A DNA stretch of 64,000 nucleotides from Candidatus Saccharibacteria bacterium HGW-Saccharibacteria-1 (GTDB lineage: Bacteria > Patescibacteriota > Saccharimonadia > Saccharimonadales > Saccharimonadaceae), in assembly GCA_002839415.1 (NCBI GenBank), contig PGXZ01000006.1, forward strand, positions 1 to 64,000, in the 5' to 3' direction. Below the pieces are notes generated by a model, which saw nothing but the letters and a program-made list of their open reading frames with translations, was not told where the DNA came from and did no database searches. Below are positions 39,486-48,230 of this stretch, one piece after another. Made by a program: the position numbers and the translations under genes. Within the stretch, counting starts at the first letter, position 1; each line of letters opens with the position of its first letter.

Positions 39486-40751
39486 CTATATTCTAAGTAT
39501 CCGATTTAGCTTATCCTTAATTGTATCGGTGTCGCTACTACCTATCATTGTATCATATCCAACTCTTAACAGTCCCATGGCGGTTATGAACGTATGGTCA
39601 TTTACCAAGCCAGTTGAATCGGAAATCCCAACGACTTCGGATGGATGAATATGGTGTACGGTTGGCTTTTTTGTGAACGGTAAATCTTCGTGCCAATCTT
39701 GTTTTTGCAGGGCATCAACAAGCTTTTTCAAACTAGAACCACCGCCACAAAGTAGAATTCGATTAGGCAAATGATCAGCTGAATCAAATTCGCTTAGCGC
39801 CAACTCCACCCCTGAAATCCAGACCTCGAGAGTTTTATCGATTGCCGCATTAACGTCCTTGACAACACTTGGTTTGATTTGAGTGCTTTCGATGTTAACC
39901 TTTAGCTTTTCAGCATCCTCATAAGACAAGTCAAGTTCACTTGCAATCGTTCGCGTAAAGCTGCGACCGCCGATACCAAACATTTTAGTACCTTCGACGC
40001 CACCGTCATTAACTACGGCAATATCAGTTGTACCACCACCAACGTCAGCTAAAATAGCTGTAAAGCTACTACTAGCGTCCGTTCCCAGTACGCTGCGACT
40101 AACTGCAAAAGGCTCGGCTGCAACTGCCAATAATTCTAAAGATAACTCTTCGGCGACACGCTCAAGCGCCCCAATATGCACCATTGGCGCAAACGCTGTA
40201 TAAATCTGGACCGCAACATCATGACCCTGAAAGCCAATTGGATTACTAACTTTGTAACCATCAATATGAATAGCCACTAGTGCACTATTGACTAATTTAA
40301 TCTCAACATCAACATTGCCAGTTTCAAGTGCAATTTGCTTTTGCGCTTTAGTCTGAGCTCTTTCTTGAACTTTTTCAATAATAAATTCCATCTCGGCTGC
40401 ATCGAGTGGTTTGTCTGGTCGTGGACGACGATAACGAATAGTATTTGTAACACCTTTGACTAATTCGCCAGCAATACCAATTACAACTCGTTTTGCTTGC
40501 AGACCGGCTTGATCCTCGGCCTCAGACAGCGCATCTTCACAGTTACGAACTACGCCTGAAATATCAGCAATCGCACCAGAGTACATATCACTAACCTGTT
40601 GACGAGCTCTGCCCATGCCGACAATTTCTAACTGGTCGCCATCAAGTTTTGCAATTAATGCTTTTACAAATTCTGTACCAATATCCAGCGCAACAATATA
40701 ATCATTGGCTGAATGCTCTTTCCGAGATTTTCTTAGTTTATCGAATACCAT
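39486..40751 (-). CDS. FtsA/PilM-like actin-family ATPase
   Basis: The 421-aa protein shows the actin-fold phosphate motifs of FtsA/PilM: VALDIGTEFVKALIAK (residues 20-35), LADVGGGTTDIAVV (phosphate 2), GIGGRSFTRTI and LCGGGSSLKKLVDAL (adenosine motif), with an SHS2-like insertion between. It could recruit FtsZ or join the inner pilus complex. The adjoining prepilin and the adjacent membrane partner favour a pilus role, while ruvX/mltG in the same run favours division; the sequence does not decide. TATAAT lies 11 nt before the ATG. Confidence 0.82.
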   Translation of the reverse strand: MVFDKLRKSRKEHSANDYIVALDIGTEFVKALIAKLDGDQLEIVGMGRARQQVSDMYSGAIADISGVVRNCEDALSEAEDQAGLQAKRVVIGIAGELVKGVTNTIRYRRPRPDKPLDAAEMEFIIEKVQERAQTKAQKQIALETGNVDVEIKLVNSALVAIHIDGYKVSNPIGFQGHDVAVQIYTAFAPMVHIGALERVAEELSLELLAVAAEPFAVSRSVLGTDASSSFTAILADVGGGTTDIAVVNDGGVEGTKMFGIGGRSFTRTIASELDLSYEDAEKLKVNIESTQIKPSVVKDVNAAIDKTLEVWISGVELALSEFDSADHLPNRILLCGGGSSLKKLVDALQKQDWHEDLPFTKKPTVHHIHPSEVVGISDSTGLVNDHTFITAMGLLRVGYDTMIGSSDTDTIKDKLNRILRI

Positions 40752-40797
40752 ATATGCATACCATTATATACTAACAATGCTTATGCTAACAGAAAAA

Positions 40798-42021
40798 TTA
40801 TCTTGAAACTCGAAAACCAGTATTAGCGGCCGCTAAATTATTATTTAGATTTAATCCAAACACACCCGCACCCTTATCAATGCTATTCACATAAGAGCCA
40901 CCTCTACGATAAGATCGATCTGTTGTTTCTGCATAATTTGACCAAAGCCTACCTATGCCCTGCGTCGCGCTCCAGTTGCTTGCATTCGTAACTCCGGTCG
41001 AAGCTGGCATCGAAGTACTGGCAAATCCGTTCATAATCAAACCCGAATCGTTCCAATGTTTCCAGGTATAAACAGTATCACTTACTAAACCTGGCTGTTT
41101 ATTTGCAAGAGACCTCGCGTCAATCCATTCCCATACATTACCAGCAAAATCCCAAATAACTTCGCCATTGTCTAGTGTTAATGTGCGACGCTGAGAATTA
41201 CCTACCATACCATCACTCAAACTAACATCACCAGATGAGTTACCAGTTCCAATATAACCCAAATTATCATCCAAACTAGCCGACAAAATAGTTGATGGAT
41301 TATTATCGCTATGGCCGCTAAATACATAGCCATCTCCAACCGCTAAGCCACTCCAGTTGCTTGGTATTTTGAGTACATTTTGAGCTATCGTCATCCATTC
41401 AGGCTCGCTTATCAGATGACAGCCAGTACAATTAGCGACTTTAGCTGCATTAACTTTTGCCACAGATTGATCTATACTAACCCAAGGCGGGTCATTCGCA
41501 TTACTAATAGGCACGCCACCACCAGCGTTTTTTGCTTCATATTTCATAACACAAAAATCAAACGTTCCATAAGTTCGACTACCAGGAACCGAGATAAAGC
41601 CAGACGGACAAGTTGGCACCGGACTAGAGTCATTATCTACCATATAACTTATATCGTCTTTCGTCTTTTTTAACAAATAGGCGGACGTACTAGCGCTACT
41701 ATAGCTATAACTTTCGCCGGCATTAAGGCAATATTTAACATCAACAGCATCGGCTGAATCACGAGGACAGTTATTTGCGTCTAAATGATCCGGATACGCA
41801 CCATGCTCTACCTGATATAAATCAAACAAAGTTTTTGCCCCATCAAGATTAGAAATCAATCCTGCTTCGGTAGCCTTTTTCGTTACGCCAACATAAGAAA
41901 CAATAACAATTGAAGCCAGTATGCCGATAACAACAATTACAACTAGTAGCTCTATGATAGTAAAACCCGAACGAAGACCTTTGTTTGCGTATAGATGATT
42001 GTTTTGCTGTTGACTTAAAAT
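40798..42021 (-). CDS. Prepilin with FGE/C-type-lectin-like domain, ATT start
   Basis: Between the first TTG (41859) and the end the frame encodes the extracellular part. Upstream it continues into a complete prepilin leader, GLRSGFTIIELLVVIVVIGIL, so the gene must start earlier. No ATG, GTG or TTG occurs before the in-frame TGA; the ATT at 42021 has GAGG 5 nt upstream and gives a 407-aa protein. The extracellular region contains FCVMKYEAKNAGG, CTGCHLISEPEWMTIAQNVL, the FGE-sulfatase hallmark WDFAGNVWEW and a terminal RRGGSYVNS...NTGFRVSR. TATAAT (42069-42074) with TTGGCT 18 bp upstream forms its promoter, and an ATAAGC/GCTTAT hairpin sits in the leader. It is a close paralogue of 19402-20649. 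Confidence 0.82.
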   Translation of the reverse strand: MLSQQQNNHLYANKGLRSGFTIIELLVVIVVIGILASIVIVSYVGVTKKATEAGLISNLDGAKTLFDLYQVEHGAYPDHLDANNCPRDSADAVDVKYCLNAGESYSYSSASTSAYLLKKTKDDISYMVDNDSSPVPTCPSGFISVPGSRTYGTFDFCVMKYEAKNAGGGVPISNANDPPWVSIDQSVAKVNAAKVANCTGCHLISEPEWMTIAQNVLKIPSNWSGLAVGDGYVFSGHSDNNPSTILSASLDDNLGYIGTGNSSGDVSLSDGMVGNSQRRTLTLDNGEVIWDFAGNVWEWIDARSLANKQPGLVSDTVYTWKHWNDSGLIMNGFASTSMPASTGVTNASNWSATQGIGRLWSNYAETTDRSYRRGGSYVNSIDKGAGVFGLNLNNNLAAANTGFRVSR

Positions 42022-42089
42022 AAGAACCTCAATTCATATAAGCTATTGCTTATTATTTTAATACAAGTATTATAAGATTTAGTAAAAAA

Positions 42090-43976
42090 TTAAGCCAAGA
42101 TTGCTTTTATGCGTCGAACGCCGGCCGAGCTTGATTCTTCTTTGGTAATTTTGAATTTTTTGCCACCAGTTGACAATTCACTGGTTCGATCAACATGTGG
42201 GCCACCACAGATTTCTAGGCTAAATGGATTTTCTTCACCCTCGGCTTGCATTCGGTAAACTTTTACAAATTCACCATATTTATCGCCAAATTCGCCGTAT
42301 GCACCCATGGCGCGAGCCTCGGCAATTGGATATTCATTAAAACTAACCACTAAATCTTTGGCAATCTGTTCATTGACGATATCTTCGATTTGTTTCAACT
42401 TATCAGCTGGGACTTTTTCGGGATATGAAAAGTCAAATCGCAGACGCTCTTCGTTGATATTACAGCCTTTTTGCGCAGTCGATTCACCTAAGACAATTCG
42501 CATAGCTTGGCCCAACAAGTGTGCTGAGGTGTGATAACGCGTAGTAGCTTCGGTCTGCCCATCAAGTCCACCTTTGAAAACGCCCTGGCTAGCAGTTTTG
42601 CTACGTTGTTTTTGCTCATTCATTTTCTCATCAAATTCTTGGCGCCAATCACTAGAAAGTTTAATTTCTTGTCTGAAAGCTTCTTCGGTCGATAATTCAA
42701 CCGGGAAGCCAAAGGTATCATAAAGCGTAAACAGTTCGTTACCAGTAAGACCGTTCGCTTTCATTTTTTCAAGTTCACGCAAGCCTTTCCTAAGTGTCTG
42801 TCGAAAAACTTTCTCCTCTTTAACCAGAACTGCGATGACATCGGCTCGTTTTTCTTTGACTTCAGGGTAATCTTCAGTATAAATATCTGCAATTACCGGC
42901 ACAATTTCCTCTAAAAAGTTTTGTTCAATACCTAAATCAAACGCAAAACGAATTGCTCGACGGAGCAGCCGTCGCATAACGTAGCCTTGCTCTTTGTTAC
43001 TTGGCGCAACGCCATCAACCGCGAGGAAAGTAGCCGCACGCAAATGGTCAGCAATAACGCGCATACTTTCGGTGTGTGATTCATATTTTTTACCGCTAAT
43101 TGTTTGTAACTTTTCAATGATTGGTAATAAAATACTAATCTTGAATACATCAGGACTATCAATCGATGCTGCTGCGATTCGCTCTAAACCGCCACCGAAA
43201 TCAACATTCTTTTTAGCCAGTGGCTCGAAACTGCCGTCGTCCAAGCGTCGATATTGCATAAAGACCTGGTTGCCGATTTCCATAAATTGACCACTATCGC
43301 TAGCTGGATGTGCCAGTCCGTACCCATCAGCGTGATTTTGCGGGCCAAAATCGTAGAATACTTCACTATCTGGACCACATGGATCACCAATTGGAGTTTT
43401 ATCCAAACCGCCGCCACGGCTCCACCAGTTTTCACCATCATCATAAAAGAAAATGCGTTCGCCCGGCTTGATGCCGCGCTTATCTCCATCCGCTTGACTA
43501 CCAACTTCAACAATTTGCGCTTCAATACCTTTTTCTTCAAACACTTTTTGCCAAATATTAGCTGCTTCGTCGTCGCGTGGAATACCATGCTTTTCGTCAC
43601 CAATAAAGGCCGTTACATAAATTTTATTTGGATCCAGGCCAACAATATCAGTCAAAAACTCAAAAAACCAACGAATTTGTTGTTCTTTGAAATAATCACC
43701 CATACTCCAGTTACCAAGCATTTCAAAAAACGTCGTGTGTCGATTATCACCCACATCCTCAATATCCTGCGAACGCAAACAAGTTTGACTATTAGCTAAC
43801 CTATCACCATTAGGATGCTGCGCGCCAAGCAGAAAAGGCAGAAGTGGCTGCATACCACTGCCAGTAAATAGAGTCGTAGGGTCATCCTGAGGAACCAACT
43901 TCGCCCGAGGAATAATTTCATGTCCTCGTTCTTTAAAAAATTTCAAATATTCGTTGCGGATTTGTTGAGCATTCAT
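42090..43976 (-). CDS. alaS: Alanyl-tRNA synthetase, lacking the C-terminal domain
   Basis: The 628-aa enzyme has the class II catalytic core (EYLKFFKERGHEIIPRAKLV, TGSGMQPLLPF), the tRNA-recognition domain and the editing domain with zinc ligands HTSAHLLG and CGGPHVDRT. It stops at RRIKAILA, just after the editing domain, while most bacterial AlaRS (about 870 aa) continue with the C-Ala/DHHA1 oligomerisation domain. It charges tRNA-Ala in the cytoplasm. TATAAT (43985-43990) ends 8 nt before the ATG. The prepilin and PilM-like genes follow on the same strand. Confidence 0.95.
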   Translation of the reverse strand: MNAQQIRNEYLKFFKERGHEIIPRAKLVPQDDPTTLFTGSGMQPLLPFLLGAQHPNGDRLANSQTCLRSQDIEDVGDNRHTTFFEMLGNWSMGDYFKEQQIRWFFEFLTDIVGLDPNKIYVTAFIGDEKHGIPRDDEAANIWQKVFEEKGIEAQIVEVGSQADGDKRGIKPGERIFFYDDGENWWSRGGGLDKTPIGDPCGPDSEVFYDFGPQNHADGYGLAHPASDSGQFMEIGNQVFMQYRRLDDGSFEPLAKKNVDFGGGLERIAAASIDSPDVFKISILLPIIEKLQTISGKKYESHTESMRVIADHLRAATFLAVDGVAPSNKEQGYVMRRLLRRAIRFAFDLGIEQNFLEEIVPVIADIYTEDYPEVKEKRADVIAVLVKEEKVFRQTLRKGLRELEKMKANGLTGNELFTLYDTFGFPVELSTEEAFRQEIKLSSDWRQEFDEKMNEQKQRSKTASQGVFKGGLDGQTEATTRYHTSAHLLGQAMRIVLGESTAQKGCNINEERLRFDFSYPEKVPADKLKQIEDIVNEQIAKDLVVSFNEYPIAEARAMGAYGEFGDKYGEFVKVYRMQAEGEENPFSLEICGGPHVDRTSELSTGGKKFKITKEESSSAGVRRIKAILA

Positions 43977-44344
43977 AATTTATTATTATAACTTATATTA
44001 ACTATTACTTGTAGCTTTCTGCGCTAGCACATGATTTCTATTATGAATTACAGCTTATTGATTTATATTTTTAATTACAAACAAAATTAAACAGGAGCGT
44101 AACTAAAGACCACCCCAAGCAATAAATCGTAAGCGAAGTATCAAGAAATGATCGATAACCCTAGAACGCCGGAGGCGAGACGAGGCGCCGAAACTTTGGA
44201 TAACCTGGTGTGAAGCCTCTCTATGGTATGTGGGCGGCTTGGTCGTTAGGTAAAATCAGTTTAAGCCAAATTAAGAGCTGTTTTGAGGATGTTTTTATAG
44301 ATTGTTATGCTTGGCTTAAAAATACAACCGGTGAATTATCAAAA
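43977..44344. repeat. Non-coding region with a diverged palindromic element
   Basis: There is no credible gene in these 368 nt. Positions about 44150-44225 align with the palindromic repeats at 25857 and 45021: CTAGAAC, GAGGCGCCG, AACCTGGTGTGAAGCC. This copy has lost most of the central palindrome but gained local hairpins (CGCC-GGA-GGCG, GGCG...CGCC). AAGCC near 44211 and GGCTT near 44236, and TAAAGACCA/TTGGTCGTTA as outer arms (44103 and 44238), can pair, so the region may also be a structured RNA. Confidence 0.5.
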
Positions 44345-45529
44345 TTAAACAATAATTCCACCGCCCAAACAAACATCGCCATCATAAACTACAACTGATT
44401 GTCCGGTGGCAATTGCACGCTCGGGATTGATCAAATCTAGCATAATCAAGTCATTGTCATAAGATAATTTAGCCTCCGTCAGTGGCGCGCGATGACGAAC
44501 GCGAATCTGATAATTACCTTTATCTGGTTTATCATTTATCCAATGAATATTAGCAAGTTTGATTGACTTCTTCCACAAAGTATCATCATTCAGATCAGTT
44601 GTTACATATACTTCGTTTTTATCCATATCTTTACTGGCAACATAATACGGCAAACCACCACCAACATCCAAGCCATGCCGTTGACCAAGTGTATAAAAAA
44701 TCGCCCCATCATGTCGCCCCAAAACTTTGCCAGAGTTTTTATCAATAATTTCACCTGGTTTTGGGTCAATATACATACCCAAGAATTCACGAATCCCAAT
44801 TTGGCCGACAAAACAGATCCCTTGTGAATCCTTTTTAGCTGCCGTCGACAAACCACGCGCTAGCGCCATCTCTCGCACTACCGGTTTTGTAAATTCACCA
44901 ATCGGAAATAGCGTCCTACCAAGTGCCTCGCCCGTAACTCGATAAAGAAAATAAGTCTGGTCTTTATTCTTATCAACCGCCTGTAACAAAATACCAGCCT
45001 CGCCAGCCGATGATTTAATGGCGGCGTTCTCGGAACATCTGGAATCCGAGTTTGATAAGGCGCCGGGGCCCTTATCAAACCCGGCATGAAGCCGTTCTGA
45101 GATTGCCGCTATTGAATTATCGGATTCAGCCAAGCGCTTAACCCTAGCGTAATGCCCAGTCGCAATCATATCCGCCCCATCCTCAATCGCCGCCTCTAAA
45201 AAGAGTTTAAACTTGACCTCCTGATTACACATAACATCAGGATTTGGCGTGCGACCATTCCTATATTCATCAATCATATAATCAACAACTTTTTGCTTAT
45301 ACTGAGTTTCAAAATCAAAAACCTTAAAATCAATTCCTAATTTTACCGCCACGCGTTTAGCATCTGCCAAATCATCCGCCCACGGGCATTTCACACCAGG
45401 CAAATCACGTGACCAGTTTTTCATATAAACCCCAGTCACGTCGTAACCTTGTTCTACTAGCAGCGCCGCCGTCAAAGACGAATCAACACCACCACTCATA
45501 CCAACATAAACTTTTGTTTTTTGATTCAT
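44345..45529 (-). CDS. mnmA: tRNA 2-thiouridylase MnmA with an inserted palindrome-coded segment
   Basis: The 394-aa enzyme thiolates U34 of Lys, Glu and Gln tRNAs. Visible are the PP-loop SGGVDSS (residues 12-18), the catalytic Cys101 in MCNQEVKF, TGHYARV (124-130), KDQTYFLYRV and the second catalytic Cys239 in SQGICFVGQ. Between TGHYARV and the NKDQTYFL motif the family normally has about ten residues; here there are about 55. Residues about 141-169 of this excess are encoded exactly by an 89-nt palindromic repeat (45021-45109), in frame and without a stop. Active-site residues are intact, so the insertion probably lies in a surface loop. The stop codon region overlaps the ydcF-like gene's start by one base. 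Confidence 0.94.
   Translation of the reverse strand: MNQKTKVYVGMSGGVDSSLTAALLVEQGYDVTGVYMKNWSRDLPGVKCPWADDLADAKRVAVKLGIDFKVFDFETQYKQKVVDYMIDEYRNGRTPNPDVMCNQEVKFKLFLEAAIEDGADMIATGHYARVKRLAESDNSIAAISERLHAGFDKGPGALSNSDSRCSENAAIKSSAGEAGILLQAVDKNKDQTYFLYRVTGEALGRTLFPIGEFTKPVVREMALARGLSTAAKKDSQGICFVGQIGIREFLGMYIDPKPGEIIDKNSGKVLGRHDGAIFYTLGQRHGLDVGGGLPYYVASKDMDKNEVYVTTDLNDDTLWKKSIKLANIHWINDKPDKGNYQIRVRHRAPLTEAKLSYDNDLIMLDLINPERAIATGQSVVVYDGDVCLGGGIIV
45021..45109. repeat. Palindromic repeat element inside mnmA
   Basis: The 89-nt segment starts GCGGC and ends GCCGC; roughly three quarters of positions pair between the arms, with TTTGATAAGG/CCTTATCAAA perfect around the centre GGCGCCGGGGCC. It shares GAACATCTG, AAGGCGCCGGGGCCCTT and GAAGCCGTT with the intergenic copy at 25857-25957. 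Its length together with the flanks keeps mnmA in frame. Confidence 0.85.
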
Positions 45530-46134
45530 TAGACTGCTCCTGATGCGTAAAAAATACCAACTTTTATAATTTCGCTAACCGCCAAAAACCATCCAGTCGG
45601 ACTCATCCACCACATAAATGACCAGTCCTTGTCAGTCCTTAATGGGTGATTCAAGATTTTAACCGTACCAGCTTGTTTTTCAAATTCCAGACTCGCCCGG
45701 CGCTGATGATAACCAGACGTAACTAAAATTACACTTTTTATATCATTTGCGGTAAAAATATTTTTAGAGTTTTTGGCGTTCTGACTCGTAGTTTCCGAAT
45801 CTTCATCAGTCATAATAGACGAAGCTGGAACACCAGCTGCTAATGCCGCCCGCTTCATAACCAGGGCGTTACTTGGGCCAGTCTTATCTTCGGCAGCACC
45901 TGAAAAAATCAAAATATCTGACCAGCCATTTTCATACATTGCAATCGCTTCATTAGTTCGAGCGGTCGTATCGCCACCACTAACAGCCACAATCGCATCA
46001 ACTTTTTGGCAATTTAACTCAGAGCTTGGGTTTTTACCACAGTTTCCCATATCATCAGCTTGCAAGAAAAAACTAATACCTGTAATAGTTACAGCTGCTA
46101 AAATGAATCCAAAAATCACAAAATGCTTAATCAT
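45529..46134 (-). CDS. YdcF/ElyC-like DUF218 membrane protein
   Basis: The 201-aa product has an N-terminal membrane helix (residues 5-24) and a DUF218 domain: DAIVAVSGGDTTARTNEAIAMY, DILIFSGAAEDKTGP, EDSETTSQNAKNS and ILVTSGYHQRRAS. Relatives (ElyC, SanA) act in envelope integrity and carrier-lipid metabolism. Its start overlaps nothing upstream except a 4-nt junction with the cysteine desulfurase gene, and its end touches mnmA, so nifS-like, DUF218 and mnmA form one operon. Confidence 0.85.
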   Translation of the reverse strand: MIKHFVIFGFILAAVTITGISFFLQADDMGNCGKNPSSELNCQKVDAIVAVSGGDTTARTNEAIAMYENGWSDILIFSGAAEDKTGPSNALVMKRAALAAGVPASSIMTDEDSETTSQNAKNSKNIFTANDIKSVILVTSGYHQRRASLEFEKQAGTVKILNHPLRTDKDWSFMWWMSPTGWFLAVSEIIKVGIFYASGAV

Positions 46135-47285
46135 CTTGCCAACCTTTGATATTCTTTGTTAATTTCCTCAATCATAATTTCGCCAGCCATTTTGATATTT
46201 TCATCAGTTGATAAATGCCCAAGCGTAATTCTAACACTGCCATCAGCCAACTCGTCAGTCAACCCAATCGCCGTCAAAACGTGCGAGCGAGTGCCTTTAT
46301 TAGCCGCGCAAGCACTACCTGTCGCAATCAAAACACCGCGACTTTCCAGAATAAACACTAGTCGCTCACCATCAATTCCAGGAAAAGCTATATGCAAATG
46401 TCCTGACAGGCGATGTTTTTGATTACCCGACACGGTAGCATTAGGAAAAGCCCGAAGTAACGCTTGCTGCAATTGATTGCGTAATTTTGCCAATCTATCA
46501 GTTTCGTATCTTCGATGTTCCTGCACAAGCTCTAGGGCCTTAGCAAAACCAACCGTACCTGCCACATTCTCGGTACCGCTACGCAGGCCGCGCTCTTGTC
46601 CGCCGCCTACAATCTGCGGCGACAATCGAACATAGCTAGCGGCCCATAACAGCCCAACTTGCTTAGGACCATAAATCTTGCCAGCATTTAGCGTCAGCAT
46701 ATCAACACCCAACCTGGCCACGTTTACATCCAATTGGCCAACACCCTGCGAAGCATCAGAATGTAAATAAATTGGCGTTTTATCGCCACGCATCAATCTG
46801 GCCTCGCGCTCTTTCTTAACTTCCGCGGCAATTTCGCGTAGAGGTTGAATCGTACCAAGCTCGTTATTAGCAAGCGCCAAACTAATCAAAACCGTATCGG
46901 GTCTAATCACAGCCTGAACCTTTTCAACTGAGATATTACCCTTTTCGTCTGATTCAATAATTGTTTTGTCTAAATTTTGAACACATGCAAGAACTGAGTG
47001 ATGTTCAATATTCGAGGTAATTACATGTCCAGCAATACCACTAAACGCTAAATTTATCGACTCGGTTGCACCAGCTGTCATAATAATTTCACCAGGTTTT
47101 GCACCAATCGAACAAGCGATTGAATGTTTAGCCTCATCATAAATACGCCTAATCGCCACCGCAGGAGCATAAGGGCTTGATGGATTATAAAATTCATCAC
47201 TAAAAAAAGGCTGCATAACAGACAGAACACGACGATCCATAGGTGTCGCTGCTGCATGATCCAGATAAATTAGTTCGCTATTCAC
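46131..47285 (-). CDS. Cysteine desulfurase (NifS/IscS family)
   Basis: The 384-aa PLP enzyme shows YLDHAAATPM at the start, ITSNIEHHSVL, DASQGVGQLDV, the PLP lysine in NAGKIYGPKQVG, RSGTENVAGTVGFAKA and the catalytic Cys in ATGSACAANKGTRSH. It takes sulfur from cysteine and passes it to acceptors. Its neighbour mnmA is a natural acceptor, as with the YrvO-MnmA pair of Bacillus. GTG (47285) is the start and TATAAT (47292-47297) ends 6 nt before it, another leaderless-type promoter. Confidence 0.93.
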   Translation of the reverse strand: MNSELIYLDHAAATPMDRRVLSVMQPFFSDEFYNPSSPYAPAVAIRRIYDEAKHSIACSIGAKPGEIIMTAGATESINLAFSGIAGHVITSNIEHHSVLACVQNLDKTIIESDEKGNISVEKVQAVIRPDTVLISLALANNELGTIQPLREIAAEVKKEREARLMRGDKTPIYLHSDASQGVGQLDVNVARLGVDMLTLNAGKIYGPKQVGLLWAASYVRLSPQIVGGGQERGLRSGTENVAGTVGFAKALELVQEHRRYETDRLAKLRNQLQQALLRAFPNATVSGNQKHRLSGHLHIAFPGIDGERLVFILESRGVLIATGSACAANKGTRSHVLTAIGLTDELADGSVRITLGHLSTDENIKMAGEIMIEEINKEYQRLAR

Positions 47286-47301
47286 TAATCTATTATATCA
47301 G

Positions 47302-47733
47302 TTAGTTTAGCGGTTCGCCGGTTCGGTGATCGCGTTTATAAATTTCACGCATCACATTCTCATAGTACATCTGAATCGACATTGATAAATTCTTTAGTTC
47401 TTGTCCTTTTATGTAAACATACGGCTTGCCGTCTTGGACCTTTAATATACCGTTATCATGAATTTCATAGCGCGTAGTCATGTTCTGCCTTTTCTTGTCA
47501 ACGCCAATCCACTCTTCGTACCAGATCCAGTTTTTAGCATCTTCATTAAAGAATTCCCGACGTTCACCAGGCTTGACTGGGCCAAATAATTTTGCGCCGA
47601 TTTCACTTTCCAGCTGAATCAACTCTCGCTCGGTTAACTCCTTGAAGGGGCGTTTTTTTGGCTTTTTAGTTGGATCAGACGATATATCACTTCCTACTAG
47701 TAACTTGACTGCTTTTGAAAATACAGCTGCCAT
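47302..47733 (-). CDS. Hypothetical protein, conserved appearance
   Basis: The protein is 143 aa from ATG 47733, with a TAGG site 7 nt before it. It has a basic linker (DPTKKPKKRPFKELTERE), a helix with LESEIGAKLFG and a beta-rich half containing NWIWYEEWI, TTRYEIHDNGILKV and PYVYIKGQEL. No family comes to mind; it resembles proteins conserved across CPR genomes. It starts 8 nt after the stop of the next small gene, so the two form a pair between tatD and the cysteine desulfurase. Confidence 0.6.
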   Translation of the reverse strand: MAAVFSKAVKLLVGSDISSDPTKKPKKRPFKELTERELIQLESEIGAKLFGPVKPGERREFFNEDAKNWIWYEEWIGVDKKRQNMTTRYEIHDNGILKVQDGKPYVYIKGQELKNLSMSIQMYYENVMREIYKRDHRTGEPLN

Positions 47734-47741
47734 AATCAATC

Positions 47742-48179
47742 CTACGCGGCTCGCTTAGCCTTTTTTAACTTACCTTTAATCTTTTCTTCGATGTGCGGAG
47801 GTCTACCAATCGTTTCAAGTAAAAATACTCTTCTGGTGTCATAGATTGACAAGCTATGGTTTTTAACAGCATCATATTCAGCTAAATCAGTTTCATCCAT
47901 CGTTTCAAGAAGTCCAGCAGACATCTCAATCAAATTTGGATTAGGGTCAAGTCGAGACAGTGCAACGTCAACATCATTTCTTTTTTCTTGGATATCTTTT
48001 GCTCGTTCAAAGGTCAAAGCGCCTTCACTTGCTCGTTGCAAATCAATTTCGACGCACTCACCATTATGCAAAGATCTGTTTTTAATAGTCTCATTTGACG
48101 AACTATCGCTAATATTATCTTCGGAGTTAGGATTATGAGGAGTGTTTGGAAATTGATAAACGTTATTTTGTTCTGACAT
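47742..48179 (-). CDS. Hypothetical protein
   Basis: This 145-aa protein is hydrophilic. The first 35 residues are Asn/Ser-rich and probably disordered; residues 40-145 are helical with charged surfaces and end in a basic KGKLKKAKRAA tail. I see no motif or membrane segment. It is coupled to the following small gene and may be its partner. Confidence 0.55.
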   Translation of the reverse strand: MSEQNNVYQFPNTPHNPNSEDNISDSSSNETIKNRSLHNGECVEIDLQRASEGALTFERAKDIQEKRNDVDVALSRLDPNPNLIEMSAGLLETMDETDLAEYDAVKNHSLSIYDTRRVFLLETIGRPPHIEEKIKGKLKKAKRAA

Positions 48180-48230
48180 ATGTCACTGCCTTTAATTAAA
48201 GTTGGTACTATTTTATTAAAATGTCTATTT

